Source: Rhodocollybia butyracea
Lineage: Eukaryota > Basidiomycota > Agaricomycetes > Agaricales > Omphalotaceae
NCBI GenBank assembly: GCA_015501585.1
Contig: JADNRY010000003.1
Location: 186,001-250,000, forward strand
Length of the DNA stretch: 64,000 nt
Direction: 5' to 3'
How positions within the stretch are numbered: position 1 is the first letter of the stretch; each line of letters opens with the position of its first letter. The position numbers and the translations under genes are program-made. This document shows positions 36,742 to 47,343 of the stretch, one piece after another. The notes under the pieces were generated by a model. It saw only the letters and a program-made list of their open reading frames with translations. It did no database searches and was not told the DNA's origin.

Positions 36742-37037
36742 CGCAAGAAGCGACGAAGACAATAAGCGCTCAAGTGTTGCTACACGTGCTCTCGTTTACG
36801 GCCAGCAGCCCAGCAACCAGGGCACTGCTACTGTATCCAAGGAGTTCTGAGGTTCCCCATTTGGGTGCATCCGCGGCACATATACGGTGCTGCGCGGGCT
36901 CCAGCTCCAGCTGTTCCTCAATAGGACCGCGCCGGTACTTCCTTCCTTTATTAAAAGATGGAACTTTCCACTGGACTACGGATATTTACAAAGTTCCAGC
37001 AATGAATTTCTTCTGCTACTCCCTCAGATCTCTCGTC

Positions 37038-37161
37038 TACGGTTCCCGAGCAGGATCAGGTAGAAATCAAAAGTCTAGAGCTCAAGTATATACGCCGTCC
37101 GTCACACATTACATAAATTATAAGAAATTAGGTTTGCTTATCACCATGCCGCAATCCGGCT
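37038..37161 (+). repeat. Left terminal inverted repeat
   Basis: About 124 bp, from TACGGTTCCC to CAATCCGGCT. Compared with the reverse complement of 38089-38211 it has four substitutions and one single-base indel by eye. Confidence 0.88.
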
Positions 37162-38088
37162 CTGGACTCGCCGCTTGCTACTTAGCTTTTCGGGTACACA
37201 GTCGTTAATATCCTTGTCTGAGCAATGGGATACTGGGGAATGACACCTTTTCATGCCAAAGAAGGAAGCCCCACTGCTCACTTCAATTGATCTCTCATTT
37301 TGGCACAAGAAGAGGAGCCCACCGATCCTGCCTGCAACCTGAGCATGAGGATAGGTGATAGGCTAAGACTCACCCAATGATTAGTAGTATAAAGACAACA
37401 ACCAAGATGACAACTCCAGTGTCACAGCCGAAGGCAATACTACAGATGCTGAAATAAGTTGTGCTAGAAATCAGTCAGATAATTACTATTGAAGTACTAA
37501 GGCGAAAGTCACATAGCCCAAGCGGGGCCTTAATCACTCCCTGGCATCAAGGCCATGATAAAGAGGGTCCTATAAACTAAAGAATCTCTAGTGATCGAGT
37601 TTGTAACACCTCTTGCAATGGGTCTTACCCCTGTCATGTGGACTACTAGATATGTACCAATGTTTGATACCAATGATATATTGTGGTCGTTTAACACCAA
37701 CTTTTCACAGACTTCGATGTTCATGATGGTCTTCCGAGTCAATAACTTGCCAATAACAATGCCAGAAACCCTCCAGGAGTGACCCCGACTCCCGCATCTG
37801 GATCCGCTTCGATGGGTGGTTCCAACCAAAGTCAAGGTAAGAACAGCAGTGTAGCTCTCAAAATATTAAGGATTGCCTCTGCCATGGCACTCAGCACATG
37901 ATGTTGGTCTCTCCGCCGTAAACCTTTAATAGGGCGAGTCCTATATTATCTGATTGCACAGACAGTGATACTTTTGAAAGCCTCCCATTGCACCTGTTTG
38001 GCAGGCCAGCGCAAAGGTTGTGCAAAGGTGCCGCCCCGCTGAGTCTCCGCCATCCTCACTGACTATTCAAGGCGGGCGCCGAGCTTGA

Positions 38089-38211
38089 AGCCAGATTGCG
38101 GCATGGTTATAAACAAACCTAATTTCTTATAATTTATGTAATTGTGACGGACGGCGTATATATTTGAGCTCTAGACTTTTGATTTCTACCTGATCCTGCT
38201 CGGGAACCGTA
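38089..38211 (-). repeat. Right terminal inverted repeat
   Basis: About 123 bp, the inverted partner of 37038-37161. It includes the shared block TCTAGAGCTCAA and the outer end GGGAACCGTA. Confidence 0.88.
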
Positions 38212-38561
38212 CTCGTCTTCACGCTCCCCTGTCTGCATAGGGGATGCTAAAGGACGGATAACGGTCTGGTGTGGAAAAGTTGTAAAAGAAGTCAACAGCA
38301 GGGTTATTCAGTTAGCAGCCATTACTGAAACAGCATACATACATGATTATTCAGTTACTAATATTCTGCACCTCAAGGGTGGAGAAAATAGCATCGCGCT
38401 TTGCTCCATTCAACCTCCTGAATTTCGCCAGAGTTTAATAGGAGCAAAAGTGATATATTAGCCAAAAGAAAGTACAACTCCATGACGAAAAACAGTTATT
38501 TAAGTATAAAAAAGGGTATACTAACGATATAATAGGACGTCCAACGATCCATATTGACAAT
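38212..38561. other. Spacer between TIR element and bestrophin stop
   Basis: About 350 bp, presumably the 3' UTR of the bestrophin-like gene. It begins with the right copy of the CTCGTC target-site repeat. Nothing else recognised. Confidence 0.5.
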
Positions 38562-41143
38562 CTACGCCTGACCTTTAGTGAGATCAGATTCATGAGCTCC
38601 AGGGGTGGTAACCTCTGCAGTGGGAGCTGCAACTTCGGCAGCCTCGACGAGTGTGGTTGTCGTTGATCGTTGGTGAGAATGTTTGTGAGATTCGGGAAGG
38701 TGGGCATTGAGGCAGGGAGTTCTCTTAAGGTTCTCAATGTCCACCATGATAATGGAAGAGACGCTAGATGGGGCAAGTAAGCGGCGACCAAATGTATTAT
38801 AGAGGAACCTCACAAGAGGTCAAGGTCGAGATCATTGTCATCATAACCTACATGTGGATCGATAGTGAGCAACAGTATAGTTATCAGGAAGCGGATATGG
38901 CAAACCGAAAGGTTGTTCAATTTCTTCTCCCGCAGCGAGAAACCCGAGATAAATGAAAGCCGCAATTGCAGTACCGGGTATCGTGTACCAAACGAACTGG
39001 TCGATAAGCTGGAAAGGCAAGAAGAATAGATAGATCCAGACGGTACTGAAGGAGATGTCAGTTGTTTCCAGCTGAATCGAAGATGAACACTGACTGTCTA
39101 TTGATTTCAGAAAGAAACGGTAGGATCATCAATATCTAACAGCATCTGAACAAATGAAACAGACCGTATGTGTACAGCGTAAACGAAAGGAAGCGGGGTC
39201 GTCAGTATGCGCTCAAGAGCTATGTTGTAGCGAATCGTTAAATTCCACAAGCAGAAAGGATCGACACTCAAGACTCACTAACGAGTGAATCTTCCATAGC
39301 AGCAATACAGCCAATCAAACTTCCTAAGCTAGTACCTTCAACACTGATGAGCTACATTAGCTGAAAGCAGATGTGAAAACCACATACCTGGAACAGTGTT
39401 CCTATCCTCAAGCACACTAAACCACTCGCTCAGGCAACGTAATATCTCCAGAGGAAGGTTCTCTCCGCGGGTTTCCGAACGAGGCCGTCGACGTTTTGCC
39501 TTGCCGAACCGTGGTTGGACAGGGCCGCTCCATTTTCGTTGACTTGAATCAAACCCGTACGGGTCTCGCCAACCATCTTCGCCAACGGTTTCAGTGGATG
39601 ACGATGATTTAAATAAGCCTTTGAGCCATTCCTTGACGTTGTGGAAGACACCGGAAAAGGGAACAAGGCCTGGGTCGACCTGAGTGATTTTTTTGTGCGC
39701 ATCTGGCGTGTGATAAATGACCCGATATTTCATATTTCCAAAAAAAAAAAAAAAAAAAAAAAAGTGAATTACCTGGATTCTGAGAAGGATGAAGAATCTG
39801 GTGTTCGCTGTGCACGGAAGTTGAAAGCGATGAGTTGGAAGATGCACGACGGAGGCTGTGACGGGCAGATCCACGGGGTGAGCTGGAACTGAAAGTGCCA
39901 TAGGCGCTAGCAGAGGCTTCACCGTGTTGAGCTAACTTTCCCTTGGAAGCAGTTGAGGTGGGAGACGGAAGCGGACGAGGAAGGCGGGGTTTGACGCGAC
40001 ACGCCGGGCTTGCGATGGGACGGAGAGAGCACTCGATATGGCTGTGTTATTTTGTTCAACAGTGTGCTCATGCTGGTGGAGATGGGTTGAGAAGAAGAAA
40101 GAGGTGGAAACGCGCACTCACGTCGTGCAAAGGGCGAACTAGATGGTACAGATCTTCAAAGTAGATGCCTTCTTCCCCTGCGAAGCCAGATTAAGCCGGT
40201 AGGAGAGCATGTAAACTAGGGGCATACCTCGGATATGATGCTTGAGAGCTACAGCGAACCTGAGAAATGTGGATGAGGATTGAGTGGGTTGAAGCACAAA
40301 GGATAAACATACGCTATTGGCAAACAATTATTTAATACATATATATCATAGAGAATGATTGGACAGACCTCCAATAAGATCAAGTGCCATTCTTTTCTCG
40401 GCCATGACTTTCATCAGCTCTTCAGAGCTTCGGTCCCGTTTACCAGACGCGATTTCAGAGTCGGATTTACTGCTCAGTGTTGGTGGAACATGATACCTTG
40501 AAAAGTGGCTTTGAAAGAAGTCACACGAGGAGGGAACTCGAAACTAACCACACCAGGCGACTGATAGTCCTCGAGTTCCTTATGACATCCGACCAAGCGG
40601 TCCTGCCCATCCAGTACCTGGAAAAGCGGGTTCGAGGTGCACACGAGGAAGGCTTTGAGAGCTAACCTATCATATCCACTCATTGCCCTATAAGATATGA
40701 CAAAACCAATAACCACACCTGTCTGTAATTCAGATGGCTGTTCATGGGAATTAAACTCGTTGTTACGAACCAAGCACAGTCAACATCACGTTCGGAATAG
40801 CCAGACTACGAAGCCGTGCTTTCTCCTCTAGTACCACGATAACTATAAACTAATCAGAGGTCTCTCTTCACTACTCAAGTACCCAACTTACCTGTTGAAA
40901 AAACTGTATAGAACAAAACAGCTGGAAAAACATGGGTTCATTGTGAACCGATAACCTTTAGAATCTCTTACCTGGCCATATTTTCCAAATGACAGAACCT
41001 CTCCCGAAGGTAAAGAAAAGGCCCACGGTATCTTCGGCTTCATCTATGAGAGGAACAATGGGTTTAACAGCTGGAAGTAGGTTATGTCTTCCTGTAAATG
41101 AGCGCTTTCCGTGCAAACGAGTGGTTGAGCTCGATGCCATCAT
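38562..41143 (-). CDS. Bestrophin-like anion channel (fungal UPF0187 family)
   Basis: Integral membrane protein predicted to conduct chloride or bicarbonate. The start is MMASSSTTRLHGKRSFTGRH (ATG at 41143 or 41140). Splicing gives family blocks in order: an N-terminal segment with WKIWP; VVIGFVISYRAMSGYDRYWM followed by GRTAWSDVIRNSRTI (near 40580-40720); FAVALKHHIRG (near 40250); a cytosolic Ser/Arg-rich loop; SLGSLIGCIAAMEDS (near 39300); NIALERILTTPLPFVYAVHI; and TVWIYLFFLPFQLIDQFVWY with AAFIYLGFLAAGEEIEQPFG and YDDNDLDLD. The last exon contains IENLKRTPC. The acidic YDDNDLDLD segment is typical of the family. About ten introns, one holding a 24-base A/T run. Exon joins near the N-terminus are uncertain. 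It is divergent from the SET gene. Confidence 0.88.
39740..39763. repeat. Homopolymer A24 in a bestrophin intron
   Basis: Twenty-four consecutive A on the plus strand, so T24 in the transcribed orientation, inside an intron of the bestrophin-like gene. It can extend a polypyrimidine tract; its length is prone to polymerase slippage. Confidence 0.8.
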
Positions 41144-42311
41144 GAAAGAAAGACAGAATCTGGCTCTGACAGATGAGAAATGTAAGAAAAGAAGTTACAT
41201 CAACATGACAACAGCTCGTCTAAAATTAAGATCGAGTACAAAAATGAACAAGCCGGCGCTAATTTTCCTCCGACTACACACGGAATCTTTTTTAATTTGC
41301 TGCCGGCGGAACGGATTACGTCACCTCAGTTCCTGACAATCTAATCAAGATTGAAGATTATCGAAGGTCTGGACTGTAACGTCGTAGTCGAGATGTTCGC
41401 GTCTTAATCTTGTCAATCACGATAGTTGCAATCCCACTAAAAAATCACTGTACATTTAACAGCTTTGTTGGTGCTTATAACTGGCATCTGCGATCAAATT
41501 CAAAGGTCAGAACTCAATCCTCCTCAATCTACTAGGTTTCACTGAAGCTCGCTTTCCCCAAGAGGCACCAGAAAGAACAACCATTTACTCAAGTGGATTA
41601 ATGACGCAAATAATCGGACAGCTTTCAGTGGGGCTTTCCCGCTCTACATAGGGCCAGCAGGCCTAACCCACGTTGCCCATCTAATCTCCTTTCCCGCCGC
41701 CACAACAGACCTTTTCGAAGCCGCATGTTTTACGGTTCCTAGGCCTGCGAAACTTTAAATTCTCCGTCCGGATCTACTCCTCTTAATATAACATCACTGC
41801 CAAAAGCCTATTTCATCTATTTAACAAACCTGCTGCCCACCTCGTGCATTCTTGGGCTCGAGGCCATTGGATTGGCGCTCAGGATATGATCCTTATCTGG
41901 GGCGCTTAAAGGAAGAAACCAGTGAAGATCCTGTTCAACACGCACACATCATACCATTCACCTTCATGTAAACACTGTAATTTTGTGATGAAAAGCTGTC
42001 CAGTGGCTATCGCAGGTTTTTGCCCTAGCCCTCGTTCCATATGACGGCTCTGGTCAAAGCTGGCTATTAAAGCTCGGTCAAAGGCACCTTACCTCTATAA
42101 TGATGCCTTTTGTCCCTATACACTTGACCACTTCCACGCCTCCTCCGATATTATAGCGTAGACTATTCTACTCTTTAGAATTGTTACCTTTTCCTTCCTC
42201 TCGCGTTTAGTTTCAGAGCCACCCGCTTATTTTATTGTTTCTCCTGCCTCTCGCATCGAGCCCAGCGCCACCCACTTATCTTATTGTTTCTGCCTCGCAC
42301 TTCATCTTACC
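41144..42311. other. Divergent intergenic region (bestrophin / SET)
   Basis: About 1.2 kb between two divergent start codons, so it should contain both promoters. The part next to the SET gene (about 42130-42311) is pyrimidine-rich, as in many fungal 5' leaders, and carries the tandem duplication listed separately. Confidence 0.55.
42197..42296 (+). repeat. Two diverged 50-bp tandem copies in the SET gene leader
   Basis: 42197-42246 and 42247-42296 both run CCTCTCGC ... CCACCC(G/A)CTTAT(T/C)TTATTGTTTCT. The copies differ by several substitutions and small gaps. A third partial start (GCCTCGCAC) follows immediately before the ATG region. Confidence 0.7.
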
Positions 42312-43783
42312 ATGGCCTCATCCTCCGCACTATCTATCTCTTCTGGGAGAAACAAGCCAGCAATGTCTATCACCACCAATAGCCCACCAAAGAAGCAGCG
42401 TCATCGATCAGCGCAGACTTCACCTCTACAACCTTCCGCAGTTGTAAATGGTGCACATCCACCATCCAAGCCGTCTTCCAAGGCTGAGGTCTCGAGTGGC
42501 AAGAAAAAGAATTCATTATCTGACCCAGTGACTTCCAATAATCCATCGTCGAAAAGCTACCCTGCGGAACCTCCGATGTCTGTATACCGGTACCATTCCC
42601 TCCAATTCTCTCCTGCACCAGAACACCGCTGTGCAGCTGTTCTGCACTCGGATGTCATTCTTCCTGAAACCATCCATCAGTCTTCCGAACTGGGGGCAGG
42701 TCCTAGTGGCCCCCGTCGTTCGCCTTCGCCAGTTCATAAAGCACGGGAAGCGTATGTTATTAATGAGCGTTTGGACGACAAGGGAATGTTCGCACGAGTT
42801 TGGATCCCGCAGGGCGGGGTCATCCTGGCTGAACACCCTGCACTCATCCTCCCTAGAGATGTCAAACTCGAGTCTCTTGCTGCTGGCCTCGAGATTACTG
42901 GTCCACAGCACTCGAATCCATATGATGCTTTGTTCTCGCGTGTGGACCACAAAGAGATCTTTGCTTTGAAGGATTGTTTGACCAAGGGTGTCGGTGCGTC
43001 GAAGGGTATTTTTCACACCAATGCTCTGAATATCGAGCTTGAAGCTCGAGGTCGTGATATGCCAGAGCTGCAGAAGTATCAGGCATTATTTCTAGTGACT
43101 TCTCGATGTAATCACAGGCAAGTGCTCTTAATTGTAAACAAAGAGTTACCAAGCTGATTGTTCTCCTCAGCTGTGGACCTAACGCTGTGTGGAGATTCGA
43201 CCCTCTTACATTCAAACTGACGCTTTCCGCAGTACGCAGAATTTCTCCGGGTGAAGAAATAACCATCTCGTACATTAATCCTTTCCTCCCCCGACACCTC
43301 CGTCGCGCGAAGCTCCAATCTCGATGGAACTTTGTATGTCACTGCAATCATTGTGATGTACCCTGGACAATTCCTGGTGCTGTTGTCCAAAGCGATAAAG
43401 CACGACAGGAGCTCTGCACGTTCTTTGACGATCTTCCGGATTGGGCAGAGTGGTGCGCAGGAAACGACAGGCGTGATTTGATCGACATTCATCTCCGAGC
43501 TATGTGGGCTCGAGATAGAGAGGGGCTTCAGGGATTTAGAGGTGGGAATGGCGCTGCGAGAAATGTGAACTTCAAGGACTTGGCGTATACGAAGCATATT
43601 GACGCTTTGGTTATGTGCTACGGTGCGCTGGGGGATGTTGAGGGATTCAGGGCGTGGGTAGCAAAGGCGAGGGAAGCAAAGGTCGCGGGTGGTCCTGATA
43701 GTGCAGCTCATGTGAAGGTACTGGATATGTGGCTCCGTGAGCCACGGAAGTTCCATGTCTGGGGCTGGAAAACTCAGAATTAG
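42312..43783 (+). CDS. SET-domain protein (SMYD-like core without MYND finger)
   Basis: Putative protein lysine methyltransferase. The ATG at 42312 lies in an ACCATGG context. The first 130 residues are Ser/Pro/Lys-rich and probably disordered. The SET domain starts near 42735 with NERLDDKGMFARVWIPQGGV. The signature NHSCGPNAVWRF is completed across the single intron (43118-43170), followed by ISPGEEITISYINPF and a post-SET cysteine cluster CHCNHC. These are the AdoMet- and zinc-binding elements; the catalytic tyrosine of the SISY-type motif is present. There is no MYND zinc finger between SET halves, unlike true SMYD proteins. The intron appears to be GC-AG. Substrate unknown. The C-terminus FHVWGWKTQN ends 153 bp from a convergent gene. 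Confidence 0.9.
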
Positions 43784-43936
43784 GATGAGGCCATCCACAG
43801 CTCAACTGTGCTTATTATATTGTACTATAACTCTATATATTCTAATTACTTTAGTACCCTTACTTAATGTGAGCTTAAATACAACGCGTTGAATGAGGTC
43901 AAAGCAGTAGTTTGCGACCCATATAAGGCAATTTCA

Positions 43937-45470
43937 TCAAAGATGATAAGAATCCTTTCCAGCCCACGGAGCTCTAACTGTCCACATTCGCTCACAACCA
44001 ACATCAGGTTTTTGAGAGCCTGGTTGATCCCACATAACCGTGGGTTTAGAATTCTCCCCAGTAGGATCGCGGAATTTCAAGGAATCGTTCTGCACCCAAA
44101 CACCATGAGGAAAATTCAATGAAGTGCGGACCAACCGGACTCACCAAACCTAAACTTAGATGTATACCTGGAACATCAGCCTCGTAGCTGTCTAGCTTCT
44201 CCGGCTTAGACCTTCCTGTGGCGCGCGCTTGGATGAGCTTCTCGATGTTCCGTGCAACAACATCAGCTTGAGCAGCGCCTGGCCTCGCGGCCTTGTGTGC
44301 ACCAGTGTCAGCGACGTCGCCCAACGCGAAAACATTGGATATTCCCGGAGCATCAATCTGAAGTGTTGATTTTACTCGGATGAAGCCATTATTGTCGATT
44401 GCCGAAGGTGCTAAAGTCTTGAGGGGGGAGGAGAGCGGAACGGCACCCGTGCAAAGGATCTAACCCAACCTCAGCTACAGAGAATGAGGAAATACGGAGG
44501 GGACTTGCCACTAGATCGCCGCGAATTCTCCCGCCCCCAGTCAATTGAATGTCGAAGTCCTCATCGGTTGTGTGCTGAGGAAACCCGCCCTCGGGAACGA
44601 TAACTCGTTTGCCCAAAACTACATCGATACCAAGCTCTTTGCATTTGTTCCAACTGATATCATGGAGATTTTCATGGAAACGATTGAGTAGATGAGGCCG
44701 TGAATGAACAACAGTAACATGTTTGGATTGGGTAGGAGCATGTGTCTTGAGATCAGTAGCGAGTTCTTGAGATATATTAGAGTCGGAATGGTAGAGTTAT
44801 TGAAGAGGATCAGACTTACGAATACCGTACGCTCCACCACCCACAACTACAATGTTCTTTGCTTTCTTTACGTTCTCCTGATGAAGTCTGACCATAGCAA
44901 TTCCGCTTTTCTTATCCTGGCTAACCAATCCTGATGGGCCGGGAATGCCTGTTCCTGTCGCTACAACAAGAAAGTCATATGGAATAGAATCCTTTCCATT
45001 ACCAATGACTACATTGTCCGGAAAGATAGATGTAACTGCTCCGTTTACAACCTTGATAGAATCAGACGGGAGCCGCTGAAAGCCTCCAACAGCATCGGTG
45101 GTAGATGTCGCAGCAGCATTAACTGGAGCATAAAAGGCCGATGCATCCGAAGAACCGGGTGGAGTGTACGGAACGAAAGCCTTATGTTCAAAGCCTGCAA
45201 CAGCACATAATCTGGGGAAGGCGAATAAATGCTTGGATATTTCGTCAGAACAGCATTTGTTGACGTTTGAAAGAGATATATACCCTAAAATGTGAACTCT
45301 TTTCAACAAGTACAACGTTGTGAGTTTTATGAACGATTGGCGTGATTTGTTCGATGGTTTTATTGCCGACATACTACTTACATATGTCAGTCACTGCGAG
45401 AATCCAAAGAGGAGTCTGTGCATACCGATCCACCAATAACTACAATGTTTGGCTTTGCAGAGTCAGCCAT
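43937..45470 (-). CDS. AIF/FSP1-like FAD-dependent NAD(P)H oxidoreductase
   Basis: Pyridine nucleotide-disulfide oxidoreductase fold, closest in pattern to AIFM2/FSP1 and yeast Aif1. The start is MADSAKPNIVVIGGS at 45470. FAD-binding GGSYVG is formed across the first intron, then VVLVEKSSHFRHLFAFPR and EHKAFVPYTPPG. The NAD(P)H-binding motif is IVVVGGGAYG (near 44830-44860), VVATGTGIPGP is the ATG motif, and the second FAD contact is NVFALGDVADTGAHKAARPG. The C-terminus is DSYHL, stop at 43937. There is no mitochondrial presequence or N-terminal membrane anchor. A role in quinone reduction or cell death is known for relatives but not shown here. It is convergent with the SET gene. Confidence 0.9.
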
Positions 45471-47053
45471 CGTAGTTTGATGCGCTCCAATAGCGGACGT
45501 TCTTGAAATTGTCCGCGAAGGCGAAGATGGTACAGGCCAGACGTAGGCTGGTCGGTGGCCAAAAAGACCTGGTATGGAGGTCGAAAGTCGTGAAATTTTT
45601 GAGAACGTCAGCTTTGGAGATTATGTCGTTATTAAAATATTAACAGTTCGATTAGTGGGCTTTATGCGGGCATTTTTCCGGAGTATCTATGCAAGTGACG
45701 CGGTTTGTCGGCATTATCTTATCTAAATTAGTAGTTCTGTCATCTTATCTGATTAAGATATCCGTTTTACCGCTTTAACATCATTCATGATTATGCAGGA
45801 TTATGCTTGATACTTTTGCATGGGTCCAGCCTGATCGATGATCCTCGAAACTCCAGACACTAAATCTCGGATTTGCAGAGTTTCGCTGAGCGTTTTGGAT
45901 AATTGTGGCGACTTTTACAGCTCTATGGGAAGCAAGTCCTTTGTTGAACGCTGTAACACGCTGTAACATCATTAACAGGTTTCCTTCTTGAGTCCAGCAC
46001 TGTGTTCAACCATCTAGTTAACACGCTTTATAGAGCTCGAATCCATCGGCGACATAGGTCTTCCTCTAGGCATCTTGAATGGGTCTGTCTGGTTCAATGT
46101 CTTTGTATCTTCAACCGCAAACCGATCCGACATGTAGAAATCTTTTGCCCAACTAAATACTCGATAATATCATAGCACACATTGATCCAGTACTTTACCT
46201 GTAATCCATATCTAATTTCTATAGAATTATCTGGCTTGTCCTCGTCTGTTCAATGTTTATGTACGATGCCGATTGGCTGAAGGTTCGCTTCGAACTGCGC
46301 TGCCAGTAACTTTGCACAACTCGCTGTCGAGCTAACCTTGAGCGTGAAGCTTGAAGCCTTGGAGGTTCAACCAGACGATTGTCAGTGGTCAGAGAGATTT
46401 ACAAGGATTCACACCGTCACACGACAAATCTTTCTTTTTTAGCGAACGACTTTTCTTCGCGGCTGCCAGGCTACTTTCTCCCATGTTACTCTCTCCTAAT
46501 CATCAACGTCTGAATGTACAACTTCGTCTTGGTATCTCAGTCCGCTTTATACAACAGAACTTGTGGCCCGCTGCAGGCGCCGTATTGGATTCGGATGCAC
46601 TATAGAGGTACCACTGCTAATTTTAAGGCAAACCGTATATTTAATACATGTTCCTGTTCCTGGATGGAGAAAGACTGGATGTCAATTATGAGAAGTGGGT
46701 GGGACATGGAATCCCAGACGGCATGATCGAGTGAAAGCGGATGTCGTCCTATTCGAGAGAACTTGCAACGTGCGCTAGATACATAAATGGGGAGTGTGCG
46801 ACGAATCTGTGTTCAAGACTCAGTACTCATCCATGGAAGCCTGTGTCAGTAAGCGTTCAGCAATTTCAACCCACATCGGGATTGTTGTGACATGCTGTCA
46901 CCCATGTGCATGAATATCCAGGCCGAGAAGTACACCATTCACTTTTAGCGAATGTGTGGCTCGGAGCTTATACTATACCGCATGCCTGGCCTATGATTCC
47001 GTAAGACCTTGGCAGGGAAAATCTCAAACACTGAGGGTATTATTTTCTGACTG

Positions 47054-47200
47054 GTGCCTTCATATCACCTCGAAGGGCACCCAGAAAAGCACCTGAGCAA
47101 CTTTTCTTGCTTGCTTTTGAAAGAGATCTCTCATACACCATTTAAAAAGGTCTTGGAAAACAGGTCTTGAGACAACAATTAGGAGGTGGTATGAAGGCAC
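47054..47200. repeat. 18-bp inverted repeat pair upstream of the nuclease gene
   Basis: GTGCCTTCATATCACCTC at 47054-47071 and its inverted copy (GAGGTGGTATGAAGGCAC) at 47183-47200 match at 17 of 18 positions, with 111 bp between. The downstream arm ends 144 bp before the ATG. A paired operator-like site or a short relic of an insertion are both possible. Confidence 0.55.
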
Positions 47201-47279
47201 AGGTGCCTCGGGGAATGCCCCAGTGCTTCTATTCATGTAAATGGTTTGTAAACGGTTTGTTCGATGTTCGTAGTTTTGC

Positions 47280-47285
47280 TATAAA
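47280..47285 (+). promoter_or_regulatory. TATA box of the secreted nuclease gene
   Basis: TATAAA, 59 bp before the ATG at 47344. Confidence 0.4.
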
Positions 47286-47343
47286 CACACGGATGTAGTG
47301 AAAGCAGGTCTACTACGCTTCTTACAGCTTGAGCTGGACCAAC

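Larger units (their letters stand above)
37038..38211. mobile_element. Non-autonomous TIR DNA transposon (MITE-like)
   Basis: A 1174-bp unit whose two ends are inverted copies of each other over about 124 bp. Both termini begin TACGGTTCCCGAGCAGGATC. The flanking hexamer CTCGTC is present on both sides (37032-37037 and 38212-38217), consistent with a 6-bp target-site duplication; a TA duplication is also possible because the termini start with TA. The 927-bp interior contains no frame resembling a transposase, so mobility would depend on an element elsewhere. The high identity of the arms suggests recent insertion. The superfamily is not assigned. It sits 297 bp upstream of the Msb1-like ATG. 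Confidence 0.85.
45471..47343. other. Gene-poor divergent region (AIF-like / nuclease)
   Basis: About 1.9 kb between divergent starts. No spliced gene or domain could be built. Features within it: an 18-bp inverted repeat pair at 47054-47071 and 47183-47200, and a TATA-like element next to the nuclease start. Confidence 0.5.

Noticed and set aside
37530..37835. Open frames inside the TIR element as a possible transposase
   Set aside because: About 100 codons, no DDE-like or zinc-finger pattern on either strand; too short for a transposase.
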